DNA of 64,000 nt from Lachnospiraceae bacterium NK4A144 (GCA_000424365.1 AUJT01000023.1:1-64000), one strand, 5' to 3'; numbered from the stretch's first letter, positions 45,530 through 54,794 are shown. Translations and numbers: made by a program. Notes: a model not told the origin generated them from the letters alone.

Positions 45530-47000
45530 ATTTCGCCTTCTCTCCTACATTTTTGTCAGTAACAGCATCAGTGATCACGATATCGCCACTCTCAAGTCCT
45601 TCTGTTATTTCCACGTTTTCACCGTTATTTATGCCGCTCTTCACATACTTCTTTTCGATTTTTCCATTGGATATCACATAGCAGTAATCACCGTCATTGT
45701 CGCTGTAAAATGCTTCCACCGGTACCGTCAGTGTATTTTCCGATTTCTCAGTATAGATCGTTACATCCGCTTCCAGTCCGATTATCGCAGCTTCGTCTGC
45801 TCCATCTATTGAGACCTCTACTTCCACATTTGTCTTATCCGATGAATCTGCCTTTGCCAGAGAATTGATCTTTGTGACCGTACCGCTGTACTTTCGCCCG
45901 GAAATATCGACTTCTGCTTCCTGTCCTTCTTTTATATCGAGAATATCGTATTTACTGATATCAACTCTGCATACCAGATTTTCCGAATTTTCTACGGTAA
46001 AAAGCGGTGTACCTTCCGTGACATACGCGCCATCATGAACATTTAGTTCCGTAACTATCCCGGAAAACTCTGATTTTATGCCGTCTGTCGCCTTCACATA
46101 GTCTTCTGAAACCTGTTCAGCTTCTTTTTTTGTGAGTTCACTGTTTTTTTCAAGTGCTTTCTTCTCATCCTCTTTAAGGATATTCCCTTCGTATGCTGCT
46201 TTATTGCTCTTGGCTTCCGTCCAGTTACGGGTTATGTCCTCCATTACATTATTTACATCATTCATTTCCGAATTTTCGTCCGGAGTGACCGCTCCCTCAC
46301 TTGTGACGTTCAGCTGTTTTTTTAATTCGGCAAGTTCCGTATTTAACCTGTCTATGTCTTTCTGCGCATCTTTAATGTTCTTTACATTGCTTTCAGAATA
46401 GTCATCTTCCGACTTGGTTCCGTATCCTGTCGCTTTATTCTTCTTGTGTTGACTCTCGCTTATCTCCTTTTCTTTCTCAGCTATTTCTTTATTTACAGAA
46501 TCGATCTGACACTGGATCTGATAGATTCGATTAAATTCCTCTTCGGAGATCTCATTTCCTTTTTCTCTATAAAGCCAGTAAAGCGCGGCATATGCGTCAT
46601 CATCATTTACTGCTTTTTGATATTTTTGAGCGTAGTCATTACTCTTTTCTACACTTCCCTTATATTCGAGTTCTGCCATATTTGACTTGATCTCAGCTTC
46701 ATCAAGCATATGCTTAAGCTCGCTGTCATCATACTTTACGACAGTATCACCTTTTTTTACTTTGTCCCCGAGTTTAACGGAAATACTTTCTATCGGAGCT
46801 GTGACAGCTGCATAATAAACTTTGTCATCAGCGCCATGTATCTTTCCGCTTTCTTTTACACTTCCTTCTATCACGGATTTTTTTACTTCTACAGCACTGT
46901 AGGACGGCGCAGCATTTATCGCATGTACTGTACCTGACGCAGCTATAACTACTGCAGCAGCTATTCCGGTTGCTTTTACTACATTCTTTTTATTCATCAT
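45516..47000 (-). CDS. HlyD/MacA-like membrane fusion (adaptor) protein of ABC exporter
   Basis: 494 residues. N-terminal membrane anchor (VVKATGIAAAVVIAASGTV), a lipoyl-like half (VTAPIESISVKLGDKVKKGDTVVKYDDSEL), a long coiled-coil hairpin about 85-280 (very rich in Lys/Glu), then the second lipoyl half and a beta-barrel (FSGIVTELNVHDGAYVTEGTPLF). In Gram-positive bacteria such adaptors work with FtsX-type permeases. ATG overlaps the permease stop (ATGA). Confidence 0.92.
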   Translation of the reverse strand: MMNKKNVVKATGIAAAVVIAASGTVHAINAAPSYSAVEVKKSVIEGSVKESGKIHGADDKVYYAAVTAPIESISVKLGDKVKKGDTVVKYDDSELKHMLDEAEIKSNMAELEYKGSVEKSNDYAQKYQKAVNDDDAYAALYWLYREKGNEISEEEFNRIYQIQCQIDSVNKEIAEKEKEISESQHKKNKATGYGTKSEDDYSESNVKNIKDAQKDIDRLNTELAELKKQLNVTSEGAVTPDENSEMNDVNNVMEDITRNWTEAKSNKAAYEGNILKEDEKKALEKNSELTKKEAEQVSEDYVKATDGIKSEFSGIVTELNVHDGAYVTEGTPLFTVENSENLVCRVDISKYDILDIKEGQEAEVDISGRKYSGTVTKINSLAKADSSDKTNVEVEVSIDGADEAAIIGLEADVTIYTEKSENTLTVPVEAFYSDNDGDYCYVISNGKIEKKYVKSGINNGENVEITEGLESGDIVITDAVTDKNVGEKAKYVLN

Positions 47001-49318
47001 TCGATTCCCTTCAAAGCTTCAACCATATCTATATCCTTTACCCTCGCAGATAAAAAGAAACTGACTGCACTGGATAAGATAAACGTTCCAAGCACCGAAT
47101 AAAGATATGACGGTGTAAAAATAACGGCTCTATAGTCCATTGACTCAGCCATATCCGACATGATCGCAACCAGTAACAGTTGTCCAAACGGTATACCTGC
47201 AGCCACTCCAACCGCCGTCACCCATATATTCTGGAGCTGAAGTATCCACCGGATCTTTCCCGTAGAAAAGCCAAGCACCTTAAGCGTCGCCATCTCTCTG
47301 GATTTTTCCACAAATGAAAGTATTCCCTGATTGTACAAAACCACTACTCCAAGTACCACAGCTGCGGTTATGAATATCCCCATCATCATATACATCATGG
47401 CTTTCATCTCATCCATGGATTTCATCATTTCTTTTGTATCCTGAACATCTACTATATGATCATCCTCAGCCAGTTCTTTCTTTGCATTTTTATTTGTAAG
47501 GATCGTCGTCGGGTTAAATGTATATTCATGCTTCTCATATACATTCCGGTACATCGTGATCCCCTGTGTTGCAGGGTTGACGTACAGCTGCACTACTCTG
47601 TCTTTCTGCCACTTATCATCACCGGTAAGGTGCCATTTGACAAAATCACCTTCTTTTATTCCGAGAAGCTCCGCCATTTTTGCAGACATGGCTATTCCAT
47701 TCTCCGTCAATTTCTTATGTACAAATCCTTCCCCCTGAAAGTGCATGTAATTGCCCTTTTCTATGACTGTCACGCTGCCGCTTTTTTTAACCGATCCCAC
47801 TTCAAAGTCTGCCGCTATGTTTTCCATCATCTGCCCTTTATATTTAAGAGCATAATCACGTGTGACAGGATAGGTCGTGTCCTCTTTCATTATTATCTGG
47901 TAGCTTGCAGTATTAAGCTGCCCATACATCCAGTCTGTTATAAATTCGATAGAATCCAGACATCCAAAGGCTGTAAGGATAAGCATCGTACATCCTGCTA
48001 CACCTACCACTCCCATTCCTGTCCTGACTTTATTTCTCCTTATATCACGCAGATTCCACTGAGTCGCAAATGTCAGTTTCTTCCAAAAACTGCTTTTTTC
48101 CAGGCGTGATGCTTTTACGAGTTTCGGAGCTTCAGGCTTTAAGGTTTCTGCAGGCGGCAGCTGCAATTCCCTACGGCATGATAAAAAACTTACCAGTGAA
48201 GATACTGCAACAGACGCAGTGATCATAAATACACCTGCGAAAGAAAGTCTGCTCGATGCATCCGGCAGCAAATAGGTATCCGACATCATGTCAAAGATCA
48301 GCTCCGGGATCATCTTATATCCGGCAAAAGCGCCCAGTATACTACCTACAAAGCTTAAGACAAATCCATAGGAAACATAGTGCAGGGTGATCACCCGCTT
48401 TGAAAATCCCAAAGCCTTCAATGTTCCTATTTCTACTCTCTGTCTCTTCGTAAGTCTCGTCATGGTTGTAATTATTCCGAGCACCGATATCAGCATGAAA
48501 ACGATTGGAAACATAAAGGACATGCTTGTATGCTGGTTCATCTCTGCCCTAAAAGTCTGATAGCTTAGATTATCGTCTTTATCAAGTACAGCCAGAGTGT
48601 CCATATCAAGCGCATCACATATCTTTGACGAAAGATCATATTTTACATTTTTTTCTTTTTGGGAAAGTGCGTTGGAGTTATCGATACCCTCTGCATCGAT
48701 GATCACTTCATTAAAATAGACATCTTCATTCGGATACTCAGATACATCCATAAATGCCATGCCATAGGTACCATATGCCGGCATCATAGACGCTGTATCC
48801 TGAAGATAGTAGACATATTCCGGGTTTCGGATCGTTCCCCGGATCACCTCGTCAAAATTTTTTCCCTCATATTTCAGCTTGATCTTGTCACCTATCTCAT
48901 AGCCATTTGCATCTGCAAATCTATAATCAAGCCAGATCCCGTTTTCACCGGGTTTATACTCTTCTCCCTTTACGATACCTATTTTTGAAATCTCATTCCT
49001 TTCGACAAAATTCAGATACATGTCAGCTTCACGTGTATCGAGAATTGCTTTTCCTTTGACTGAAGCGCGTCTCTCTACTTTCTTTATTCCCTTTATTTCC
49101 CGGATATGCGAGAGATCATCGGTGGTGAAATTTTTGCCCTGAACCCAGATATCAGCTAGATCGTACTTTGTATAAAAAGCATCTTCCGCCGCTGTAAATC
49201 CGGCTACTTCCGAGTTCATTCCCACAAATACATACAGCCCGAGAAACGACATGATGAAGATTGAAAAGAACTGAACCTTATTTTTTATAAGGTTTCTTAA
49301 CATATTTCTGAAGAGCAA
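46997..49318 (-). CDS. FtsX-family ABC exporter permease
   Basis: 773 residues. An N-terminal membrane segment (about 15-37), a large extracellular MacB_PCD-like domain, three membrane segments about 265-400 with an FtsX core (ISVLGIITTMTRLTKRQRVEIGTLKALGFSKR), a second extracellular domain, then a further FtsX core (VEKSREMATLKVLGFSTGKI) at the C-terminus. Duplicated FtsX arrangement. The start is TTG 49318 with GGAG 10 nt upstream; ATG 49303 is the alternative. Cargo unknown. First gene of the exporter operon, controlled by a TTAG box. Confidence 0.9.
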   Translation of the reverse strand: MLFRNMLRNLIKNKVQFFSIFIMSFLGLYVFVGMNSEVAGFTAAEDAFYTKYDLADIWVQGKNFTTDDLSHIREIKGIKKVERRASVKGKAILDTREADMYLNFVERNEISKIGIVKGEEYKPGENGIWLDYRFADANGYEIGDKIKLKYEGKNFDEVIRGTIRNPEYVYYLQDTASMMPAYGTYGMAFMDVSEYPNEDVYFNEVIIDAEGIDNSNALSQKEKNVKYDLSSKICDALDMDTLAVLDKDDNLSYQTFRAEMNQHTSMSFMFPIVFMLISVLGIITTMTRLTKRQRVEIGTLKALGFSKRVITLHYVSYGFVLSFVGSILGAFAGYKMIPELIFDMMSDTYLLPDASSRLSFAGVFMITASVAVSSLVSFLSCRRELQLPPAETLKPEAPKLVKASRLEKSSFWKKLTFATQWNLRDIRRNKVRTGMGVVGVAGCTMLILTAFGCLDSIEFITDWMYGQLNTASYQIIMKEDTTYPVTRDYALKYKGQMMENIAADFEVGSVKKSGSVTVIEKGNYMHFQGEGFVHKKLTENGIAMSAKMAELLGIKEGDFVKWHLTGDDKWQKDRVVQLYVNPATQGITMYRNVYEKHEYTFNPTTILTNKNAKKELAEDDHIVDVQDTKEMMKSMDEMKAMMYMMMGIFITAAVVLGVVVLYNQGILSFVEKSREMATLKVLGFSTGKIRWILQLQNIWVTAVGVAAGIPFGQLLLVAIMSDMAESMDYRAVIFTPSYLYSVLGTFILSSAVSFFLSARVKDIDMVEALKGIE

Positions 49319-49338
49319 TGTTCATACGCTCCTTTGCA

Positions 49339-49382
49339 TTAGTCTCAACTAACACATTAATTCTACTATTGCATTTTGTCAA
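49339..49382 (-). promoter_or_regulatory. Promoter region of the ABC exporter operon with TTAG box
   Basis: TTAGT-CTCA-ACTAA, a perfect 5-bp-arm palindrome, at 49339-49352, only 20 bp before the start codon. On the minus strand TTGACA (49377-49382) is present; the -10 could be TAATGT at 17-bp spacing or TAGAAT nearer by. The TTAG box lies close to where it occurs relative to the -10 in the other boxed promoters. Confidence 0.65.
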
Positions 49383-49407
49383 TAAAACGATATTTTTCTG
49401 ATGCACC

Positions 49408-49443
49408 AAAAAGCTGTACCGGTAACCAACTCCCGGTACAGCC
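49408..49443 (-). terminator. Terminator of the flavodoxin-DUF3793 operon
   Basis: Stem AAGCTGTACCGG/CCGGTACAGCC region (49411-49422 with 49433-49443), on the minus strand followed by TTTTTGG. Lies 12 bp after the DUF3793 stop. Confidence 0.85.
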
Positions 49444-49454
49444 TTCTCTGATTT

Positions 49455-50072
49455 TTACACTGCATACGAGTGTGAATACATATCATCTCCGATCCTGTTA
49501 TCGGCTATGACTTTCATGATACTCACACCTGAGAGAAGTTCTCTCATCATTTTTTCCGTAATAGCATCATAGCACTGAAACAGCGCCGCTGCCGTGTCCG
49601 GATCGGTATAAACTTTCCAGTACCCGTTAAGCAGATAATTTTTGCCATCCTGCTCTATATATCCGATCACGTCTCCTATCGGATATCCCAGAAAGAGTCC
49701 CAGTTCATCCGGAAATCCCGCTGTTCCCTCCATGCATGCCGTATAACGTGATGATACTTCCTGTATCGCATCATGCAGTGATCCGGACGAAAATCCGCGT
49801 TCTCTGAAAAACAACATATTTTTGCTGTCTCTCAGTATCCGCTCCAGTCTGTCCTTGTGATATATAAGATATGTCACTTTTTTGTCGTTCTGATACAGAA
49901 CCGCCCAAGACAGGCCTATCGCCCGTATGATTCTCAGTGCCGCCGATATCATTTCACGGTCCAGGATAAGGAGATTACTCACCTTTAATCCTGATAACAC
50001 CGGTGCGCACTGATAAATCAACGTATGCTCAAGTTCACGAAAATCTATGATGTCATATACATCCCTACTCAT
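49455..50072 (-). CDS. DUF3793 family protein
   Basis: 205 residues, cytoplasmic. Typical pieces are LEHTLIYQCAPVLSGLKVSNLL, SWAVLYQNDKKVTYLIYHK and ELGLFLGYPIGDVIGYIEQDGKNYLLNGYWKVY. The family is of unknown function and in Clostridia regularly accompanies flavodoxin or ferrous-iron genes. Here it overlaps the flavodoxin gene by four bases, so expression is coupled. A redox or flavin-related role is inferred from context only. Confidence 0.82.
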   Translation of the reverse strand: MSRDVYDIIDFRELEHTLIYQCAPVLSGLKVSNLLILDREMISAALRIIRAIGLSWAVLYQNDKKVTYLIYHKDRLERILRDSKNMLFFRERGFSSGSLHDAIQEVSSRYTACMEGTAGFPDELGLFLGYPIGDVIGYIEQDGKNYLLNGYWKVYTDPDTAAALFQCYDAITEKMMRELLSGVSIMKVIADNRIGDDMYSHSYAV

Positions 50073-50500
50073 GCTTTAACAAGTGCCTGGCCCAGGGCTT
50101 CACAATCACTCAGGGCATCATCATCAGGTGCATTATTTGCAATAACGCCTTCACCGTTTACAACAGTTGCTCCATCAGACGAAACTCTGTCGCACCATGA
50201 TGTCATCCACTCGCCTGATCCCCATCCATAGGATCCGAACAATGCAACCTTCTTCCCTCCGATAAGACCGTCAAGCTCAGTCATAAAAGGCTCAACTTCT
50301 CCCTCTTCCAGAACCTCTGCCCCCATTGCAGGACAACCAAGAGCAAATCTGTCATCCTTTGCAAGATCAGCTGCAGAAAGCTCGCTGAATCCCAAGAGGC
50401 TTGCCTTTCCACCGGCTGCCTGAATTCCCTTCGCAACAGCCTCTGCCATAGCCTGTGTGTTACCTGTTCCGCTCCAATATACAACCTTTATCTCTGCCAT
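50069..50500 (-). CDS. Flavodoxin
   Basis: 143 residues: FMN phosphate loop VVYWSGTGNTQAMA, aromatic loop FALGCPAMGAE, and ALFGSYGWGSGEWM near the second flavin loop. Low-potential one-electron carrier in the cytoplasm; a candidate electron donor for the two glycyl-radical activases of this window. Preceded by AAAGGAA and by a promoter with two TTAG boxes, so probably part of the same regulon as the small RNAs. Confidence 0.93.
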   Translation of the reverse strand: MAEIKVVYWSGTGNTQAMAEAVAKGIQAAGGKASLLGFSELSAADLAKDDRFALGCPAMGAEVLEEGEVEPFMTELDGLIGGKKVALFGSYGWGSGEWMTSWCDRVSSDGATVVNGEGVIANNAPDDDALSDCEALGQALVKA

Positions 50501-50526
50501 TTTTTGTTGTTCCTTTCAGTCATTTA

Positions 50527-50578
50527 TTAGTTTCAACTAACTATGTTAGATATTAGCACTTGCTAACTATAATCACAA
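50527..50578 (-). promoter_or_regulatory. Flavodoxin promoter with two TTAG boxes
   Basis: TTGTGA (50573-50578) and TAATAT (50550-50555) on the minus strand, 17 bp apart. Box 1 TTAGT-TTCA-ACTAA at 50527-50540 lies near the start site; box 2 TTAGC-ACTT-GCTAA at 50553-50566 overlaps the -10 and spacer. Centres are 26 bp apart. The same two-box geometry occurs in both small RNA promoters. Confidence 0.75.
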
Positions 50579-50683
50579 GTGTTTTGATGATAATTGTTTA
50601 TCAATAGCAGAAGACCATATTCCTGTCAAAAAAGAAAATTGTCACCGCCGATGAAATCATCATAAACAGCTTAACACAATTAA

Positions 50684-50768
50684 AAAAAAAACAGCCACGG
50701 CTGGCTCGACCGTGGCTGCATTCTGAATAGGAGAAATCTAAATTTTACTTTCGTTAGTTTTTGCTAAC
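50684..50768 (-). ncRNA. Putative small RNA 1 with anti-Shine-Dalgarno segment
   Basis: Between promoter 50775-50803 and a strong terminator (stem 50692-50700 with 50710-50718, then ten T) there is about 85 nt with no open frame. The unpaired middle reads AGATTTCTCCTATTCAG, shared at 12 of 14 positions with small RNA 2. ATTTCTCCTAT (complement of 50727-50737) is exactly complementary to the pflA ribosome binding site and start (58611-58621), and partly to the NCS2 permease ribosome site. Inference from sequence only. Confidence 0.65.
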
Positions 50769-50803
50769 AAGGTTATATTAGCATTGACTAACGCATGTGT
50801 CAA
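50753..50803 (-). promoter_or_regulatory. Promoter of small RNA 1 with two TTAG boxes
   Basis: TTGACA (50798-50803) and TAATAT (50775-50780), 17 bp apart on the minus strand. Box 1 TTAGT-TTTT-GCTAA at 50754-50767 overlaps the start site; box 2 TTAGC-ATTG-ACTAA at 50778-50791 overlaps the -10. Centres 24 bp apart. Confidence 0.75.
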
Positions 50804-50835
50804 CAGTATTTTTTCATCATTTTATTAAAACAACA

Positions 50836-50881
50836 AATGCCCTGACAAAAAGAAGCTAAAAACTTTCTTCTGTCAGGGCAT
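50836..50881 (-). terminator. Terminator of the fructokinase gene
   Basis: Long imperfect stem ATGCCCTGACA/TGTCAGGGCAT with inner pairs AAG/CTT. Lies 27 bp after the stop codon. Separates the gene from small RNA 1. Confidence 0.8.
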
Positions 50882-50907
50882 CTGATCATTTTTTTCGAAA
50901 TTTCGAC

Positions 50908-51858
50908 TTATTTATGATTTTTTCTGAACGCTTCAATAGTTTCTCTTGTCGGAAGTGAGGAAATAGCGCCTTTTTCCTGTACGCAAAGGAATCCGCTGAT
51001 ATTTCCGTAATCCAGTGCATCTCTTGCGATCTCTTCTGTCACATCATTCTTACTTCTGACACCGAGGATCAGGAGTCTTGAAAGGAATCCACCCCAGAAC
51101 GCATCTCCGGCACCTGTTGTATCCTTTACATACTGAGGCTCGGAATAACCTCTGTCTACAAAGTTGATACCGTTAAAGAAGCACTTTGAGCCATCACCGC
51201 CAAGAGTCATTACAACTACAGTAATGTCGTTCTCCTTCATTACATTCGGGATATTTTCTTCTCCGCCGAGCATATCCACCTCTTCATCAGACACCTTTAA
51301 AAGGTCAACGAGAGGAAGTAATTTCTTTACCTCGTCTGCGCACTTTTCTTTGTCATCATTCCATGCCACATTTCTGTAATTGATATCAAAGCTTACAAGC
51401 TTGCCATCTTCATGAGCAAGTCTCATTGCCTCACGTGTAGCATCAGCAGAATCAGGTGCAGAAAGTGAGAATGATCCGGCATGAACCATCTGTGCCTTAG
51501 CGATCACGTCAGCAGAAACCTCTGACTTATTTAAGAACATATCAGCGCCGGGCTTTCTTCCGAAAGTAAAGCTTCTGTCGCCATGCTCATCAAGTGTTAC
51601 GAATGCAAGAGTTGTCATTGCATTTTTGGCTCTCTCAGGATTAAGGACTTCTACGCCCTCTTTTTTCAAAGTATCCTGCAGAAATACTCCAAAGTCATCA
51701 TCTCCAACCTTTGTATATACACCGGATGTAATACCATTTCTCACCGCTGCGATAGCAACATTTGCAGGCGCTCCTCCTGCATTTCTGATATAAACTCCTG
51801 TGCTTTCTCCGGGAAGAAAATCAATGACCATTTCGCCGATACAAACTAAGTCTGCCAT
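50908..51858 (-). CDS. scrK: Fructokinase (PfkB family)
   Basis: 316 residues. N-terminal MADLVCIGEMVIDFLPG, GGAPANVAIAAVRNG, a middle SFDINYRNVAW and the signature KDTTGAGDAFWGGFLSRLL with catalytic Asp match bacterial fructokinases. It would make fructose 6-phosphate from fructose and ATP. Ribosome site AAGGGG before ATG. Transcribed alone from a promoter flanked by palindromes; sucrose or fructan genes are not adjacent. Confidence 0.85.
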   Translation of the reverse strand: MADLVCIGEMVIDFLPGESTGVYIRNAGGAPANVAIAAVRNGITSGVYTKVGDDDFGVFLQDTLKKEGVEVLNPERAKNAMTTLAFVTLDEHGDRSFTFGRKPGADMFLNKSEVSADVIAKAQMVHAGSFSLSAPDSADATREAMRLAHEDGKLVSFDINYRNVAWNDDKEKCADEVKKLLPLVDLLKVSDEEVDMLGGEENIPNVMKENDITVVVMTLGGDGSKCFFNGINFVDRGYSEPQYVKDTTGAGDAFWGGFLSRLLILGVRSKNDVTEEIARDALDYGNISGFLCVQEKGAISSLPTRETIEAFRKNHK

Positions 51859-51900
51859 TTTGAACCCCTTATATCTTTCGATATTCCTTTCGTATAATTA

Positions 51901-51981
51901 TTGATAACCACTACATTGTTTATCAACTTTACTATAAGATGTATTTTGTTTCTTTGTCAATTGAAATAGAAAATACATCTT
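51901..51981 (-). promoter_or_regulatory. Fructokinase promoter with two palindromic sites
   Basis: TTGACA (51955-51960) and TATAGT (51931-51936), 18 bp apart on the minus strand. Perfect 12-bp inverted arms AAGATGTATTTT (51936-51947) and AAAATACATCTT (51970-51981) flank the -35 element. A second palindrome TTGATAA...TTATCAA spans 51901-51926, downstream of the start site. Likely operators of a sugar repressor or repressors not in the window. Confidence 0.65.
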
Positions 51982-51990
51982 TAAAAGAAT

Positions 51991-52035
51991 AAAAAAACAG
52001 GCTTCCATACATTTTTATGTACAAGAAGCCCGTCT
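51991..52035 (-). terminator. Terminator of the P-type ATPase gene
   Basis: Stem GGCTTC...GAAGCC with inner ATACAT/ATGTAC pairing (52000-52012 with 52018-52030); on the minus strand followed by TGTTTTTTT. Confidence 0.82.
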
Positions 52036-52042
52036 TACATTT

Positions 52043-54130
52043 TTAATCTCTGCTTATTAGATCTGTCATACTATGAAGCGATACACCAAGTGTTGAAGCA
52101 TTGTGAAGGACCGCTGATGTTGCCGGAGGAAGTATTCCCATAACCCCAAGCATTATAAGTCCAAAGTTAAATCCTATAACAAATCTGTAATTGGATTCTA
52201 TCCTCTTCATCAGGAAATCACTTATATTTTTCAGTGTCACAAGTTCAAAAAGCGTATCCGCAGAAACTGTGATATCTGCAACTTCTCTGGCAATCTGTGC
52301 TCCCTCACTTATGGCTATTCCTGCATCCGAGGTGCTGAGCGCAGGTGAATCATTTATACCGTCACCTACCATAATGACCTTGCGTCCTGCTGCATGTTCT
52401 TTTTCAATGAATGCAGCCTTATCCTCCGGCAGTACCTCTGCATAATATTCATCAACGCCAACCTTTGATGCTATAGCCGCTGCTGTACGTTCGCTATCAC
52501 CGGTCATCATGACGATCTTATCTATTCCCATCATGTGTAAAGTATTGATGACAGCGCCCGCTTCTTCCCTTATAGGATCGCTTATGTAAATAACTGCGGC
52601 AAGTCTGCCTCCGATCGCCAGATAAAGGTGTGAATACTGTGTTTCCAGCTCGTCAAACTTTTCCTTTTCGCCTTCCGGGATTTCTGCCTTTTCATCCTCA
52701 AATACAAAATGATAGCTTCCGATCACAACATCATTTCCGTCAACAGAGCTTGCAATACCGTGAGCCACTATATACTTTACTTCCGAGTGCATTTCCTCAT
52801 GAGTAAGCCCCAGCTCATTCGCCTTATTGACTACAGCATTGGCTATAGAATGAGGGAAATGCTCCTCAAGACACGCTGCCAGGCGAAGCATCTCATCCTT
52901 GTCTTCTCCGCCAAATGTCACCACGTCAGCCACTACCGGATCAGCCTTTGTAAGAGTACCTGTCTTATCAAAAACTATCGTATTTGCACCTGATACAGCT
53001 TCCAGATATTTTCCACCCTTAACCGTGATCTTGTAGCCACTCGCTTCTCTCATGGCAGAAAGCACCGAGATTGGCATAGCAAGTTTCAGAGCGCACGAAA
53101 AGTCTACCATCAGAACAGAAATCGCACGTTCAACGTTTCTTGTGATCAGATATGTAAGGATCGTTCCTGCAAAACTGTACGGTACCAGATGATCTGCCAG
53201 TGAAGACGCTCTTGTTTCGAGATTACTTTTTAGTTTCTCGGATTCTTCGATCATGTGGACGATCTTTTCATATCTGGTTCCACCCGATTCAGCAGTGACG
53301 CTTATCTCAAGTTCGCCCTCTTCAACTACTGTTCCTGCAAAAACAGTGACACCTTCATTCTTTCTGACCGGCACGGCTTCTCCGGTCATGGAAGCCTGAT
53401 TTACCATTGCTTCTCCGGATGTTACAACTCCGTCAAGCGGTATCATATTTCCGGTACGGATCACAATGATATCACCTTCATTTACATCCGTTACTCTAAC
53501 TCTGATTTCTTCATTGTCTCCGGTCTTTTTCCACACGTGTGCTACATTTAATGACATGCTGCGCGCAAGATCATCAACCGATTTCTTATGCGTCCAGTCT
53601 TCGAGCAATGATCCTATGTTCAAAAGGAACATGATCGAACTTGCAGTATCTATATCATCTCTAAGCGTTGATACAAGTACTGCCGTCGCGTCAAGGACTT
53701 CCACCTTCAGATGACCACCTTTTAGGCTCTTTATTCCCTTTAAGACGCATCTGACCACTTTAGCTCCGGTATAAAGGATCCTTATCGGTGCCGGAAGGAC
53801 TGTCTTTTCAATGACTCTCCTGCAAAGCATCCAGAAAAGCTTATCTTCATATTCACGATTAAGCATCCTTCCTGTTTTTTCAGGAACAAGTTCCTCATTC
53901 TTTTCATCCTTAAAATCAAATGCCAGAAGAGAATCTATCACTGCCTGTCTGTCATGCTTATATCTTATCAGGACCGAACTCGTTCTCTCATGTACAGATA
54001 CACTGATGATCTCAGGATTTTGTATCAAGGCATACTGAAGCATATCCGCCTCATGCAGAGTCATCTTTCCATAAACATGAGCACGTATCCTGATACGTCC
54101 TTCCAGTTCATGTAATACTGTAAAATTCAT
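52043..54130 (-). CDS. P1B-type (heavy-metal) ATPase with atypical SCALK membrane motif
   Basis: 695 residues. A degenerate HMA-like N-terminus (LHELEGRIRIRAHVYGKMTL, no CxxC), actuator loop MTGEAVPV, phosphorylation site VFDKTGTLTKAD, and hinge MVGDGINDSPAL are clear. The transmembrane metal motif, CPC or similar in copper and zinc pumps, reads DFSCALKLAMP here, so metal selectivity is uncertain; manganese or iron-type export is possible. Co-directional with the DUF6110 gene 141 bp upstream. The gap holds small hairpins (AATCCGA/TCGGATT and AAAACACG/CGTGTTTT). Confidence 0.88.
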   Translation of the reverse strand: MNFTVLHELEGRIRIRAHVYGKMTLHEADMLQYALIQNPEIISVSVHERTSSVLIRYKHDRQAVIDSLLAFDFKDEKNEELVPEKTGRMLNREYEDKLFWMLCRRVIEKTVLPAPIRILYTGAKVVRCVLKGIKSLKGGHLKVEVLDATAVLVSTLRDDIDTASSIMFLLNIGSLLEDWTHKKSVDDLARSMSLNVAHVWKKTGDNEEIRVRVTDVNEGDIIVIRTGNMIPLDGVVTSGEAMVNQASMTGEAVPVRKNEGVTVFAGTVVEEGELEISVTAESGGTRYEKIVHMIEESEKLKSNLETRASSLADHLVPYSFAGTILTYLITRNVERAISVLMVDFSCALKLAMPISVLSAMREASGYKITVKGGKYLEAVSGANTIVFDKTGTLTKADPVVADVVTFGGEDKDEMLRLAACLEEHFPHSIANAVVNKANELGLTHEEMHSEVKYIVAHGIASSVDGNDVVIGSYHFVFEDEKAEIPEGEKEKFDELETQYSHLYLAIGGRLAAVIYISDPIREEAGAVINTLHMMGIDKIVMMTGDSERTAAAIASKVGVDEYYAEVLPEDKAAFIEKEHAAGRKVIMVGDGINDSPALSTSDAGIAISEGAQIAREVADITVSADTLFELVTLKNISDFLMKRIESNYRFVIGFNFGLIMLGVMGILPPATSAVLHNASTLGVSLHSMTDLISRD

Positions 54131-54271
54131 TATTCACCACGTCTTTCTTCTAATAAGAACATAAAATCCGACTTTATCGGATTCTCCGCGCAAGCGCAGA
54201 AAAGTCAAAAACACGCGAACGACCCATTTTCGAGTTATCCACGTGTTTTACAAAACCCTCATTACAGGTTA

Positions 54272-54601
54272 TTAGACTTCAAGACCTACTTCCTCTGCTG
54301 CAGCCTTCTTAGCCTTAAGAAGTTCCTCTGCCTCTCTGTACTCTCTTTCTCTGCGCTCCTGCTCTCTCTTTGCATTGATGCTCTTTGCATCAGCGTAGAT
54401 ATCTGCACAATTCTCTGTGAGGATATCTTTCTGTTCGAGAGTATAGTCCTTCATACGGAGAACTGCTGCTGTACACTCTGTATATGCTTTCTTTGCGTCC
54501 TGACTGCTAAGGATCTTGATACCGGCCGTTCCAAAAAGAACTCCACCTGCAAAAAGGCCAACCTTCTTCCATGCAACTTTTGATAAACACTCTAAAATCA
54601 T
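54272..54601 (-). CDS. DUF6110-like small membrane-anchored protein
   Basis: 109 residues. A Gly-rich hydrophobic segment (about 13-28, VGLFAGGVLFGTAGIKIL) is followed by a long charged coiled coil (KREQERREREYREAEELLKAKKAA). Such proteins are repeatedly found next to the SCALK-type ATPases (family knowledge), and may assist or regulate them. Ribosome site AAAGGAG. No catalytic motif. Confidence 0.75.
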   Translation of the reverse strand: MILECLSKVAWKKVGLFAGGVLFGTAGIKILSSQDAKKAYTECTAAVLRMKDYTLEQKDILTENCADIYADAKSINAKREQERREREYREAEELLKAKKAAAEEVGLEV

Positions 54602-54794
54602 ATCTGTCTCCTTTCAGCCTTTGAACTAAATATTACTGTTCACACTTAAATGTACTATGTATATATCGGTTACTAATTCCCGACACTTGACTGTTATTTC
54701 AATCAATCCATAGACATTTTTTTGATTACTATCCGATTATATTTCTCTGATTTTTTGAGAACAAGAGATTTTATTGAGAAGTTTTTTCACTAAG

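Noticed and set aside
50584-50604. FNR/CRP-like palindrome with TTGAT...ATCAA upstream of flavodoxin
   Set aside because: Spacing does not fit the FNR consensus; seen once with weak arms.
54155-54260. Terminator between DUF6110 and the P-type ATPase genes
   Set aside because: Hairpins are present but no T-run follows in the right direction, so the two genes may still be co-transcribed.
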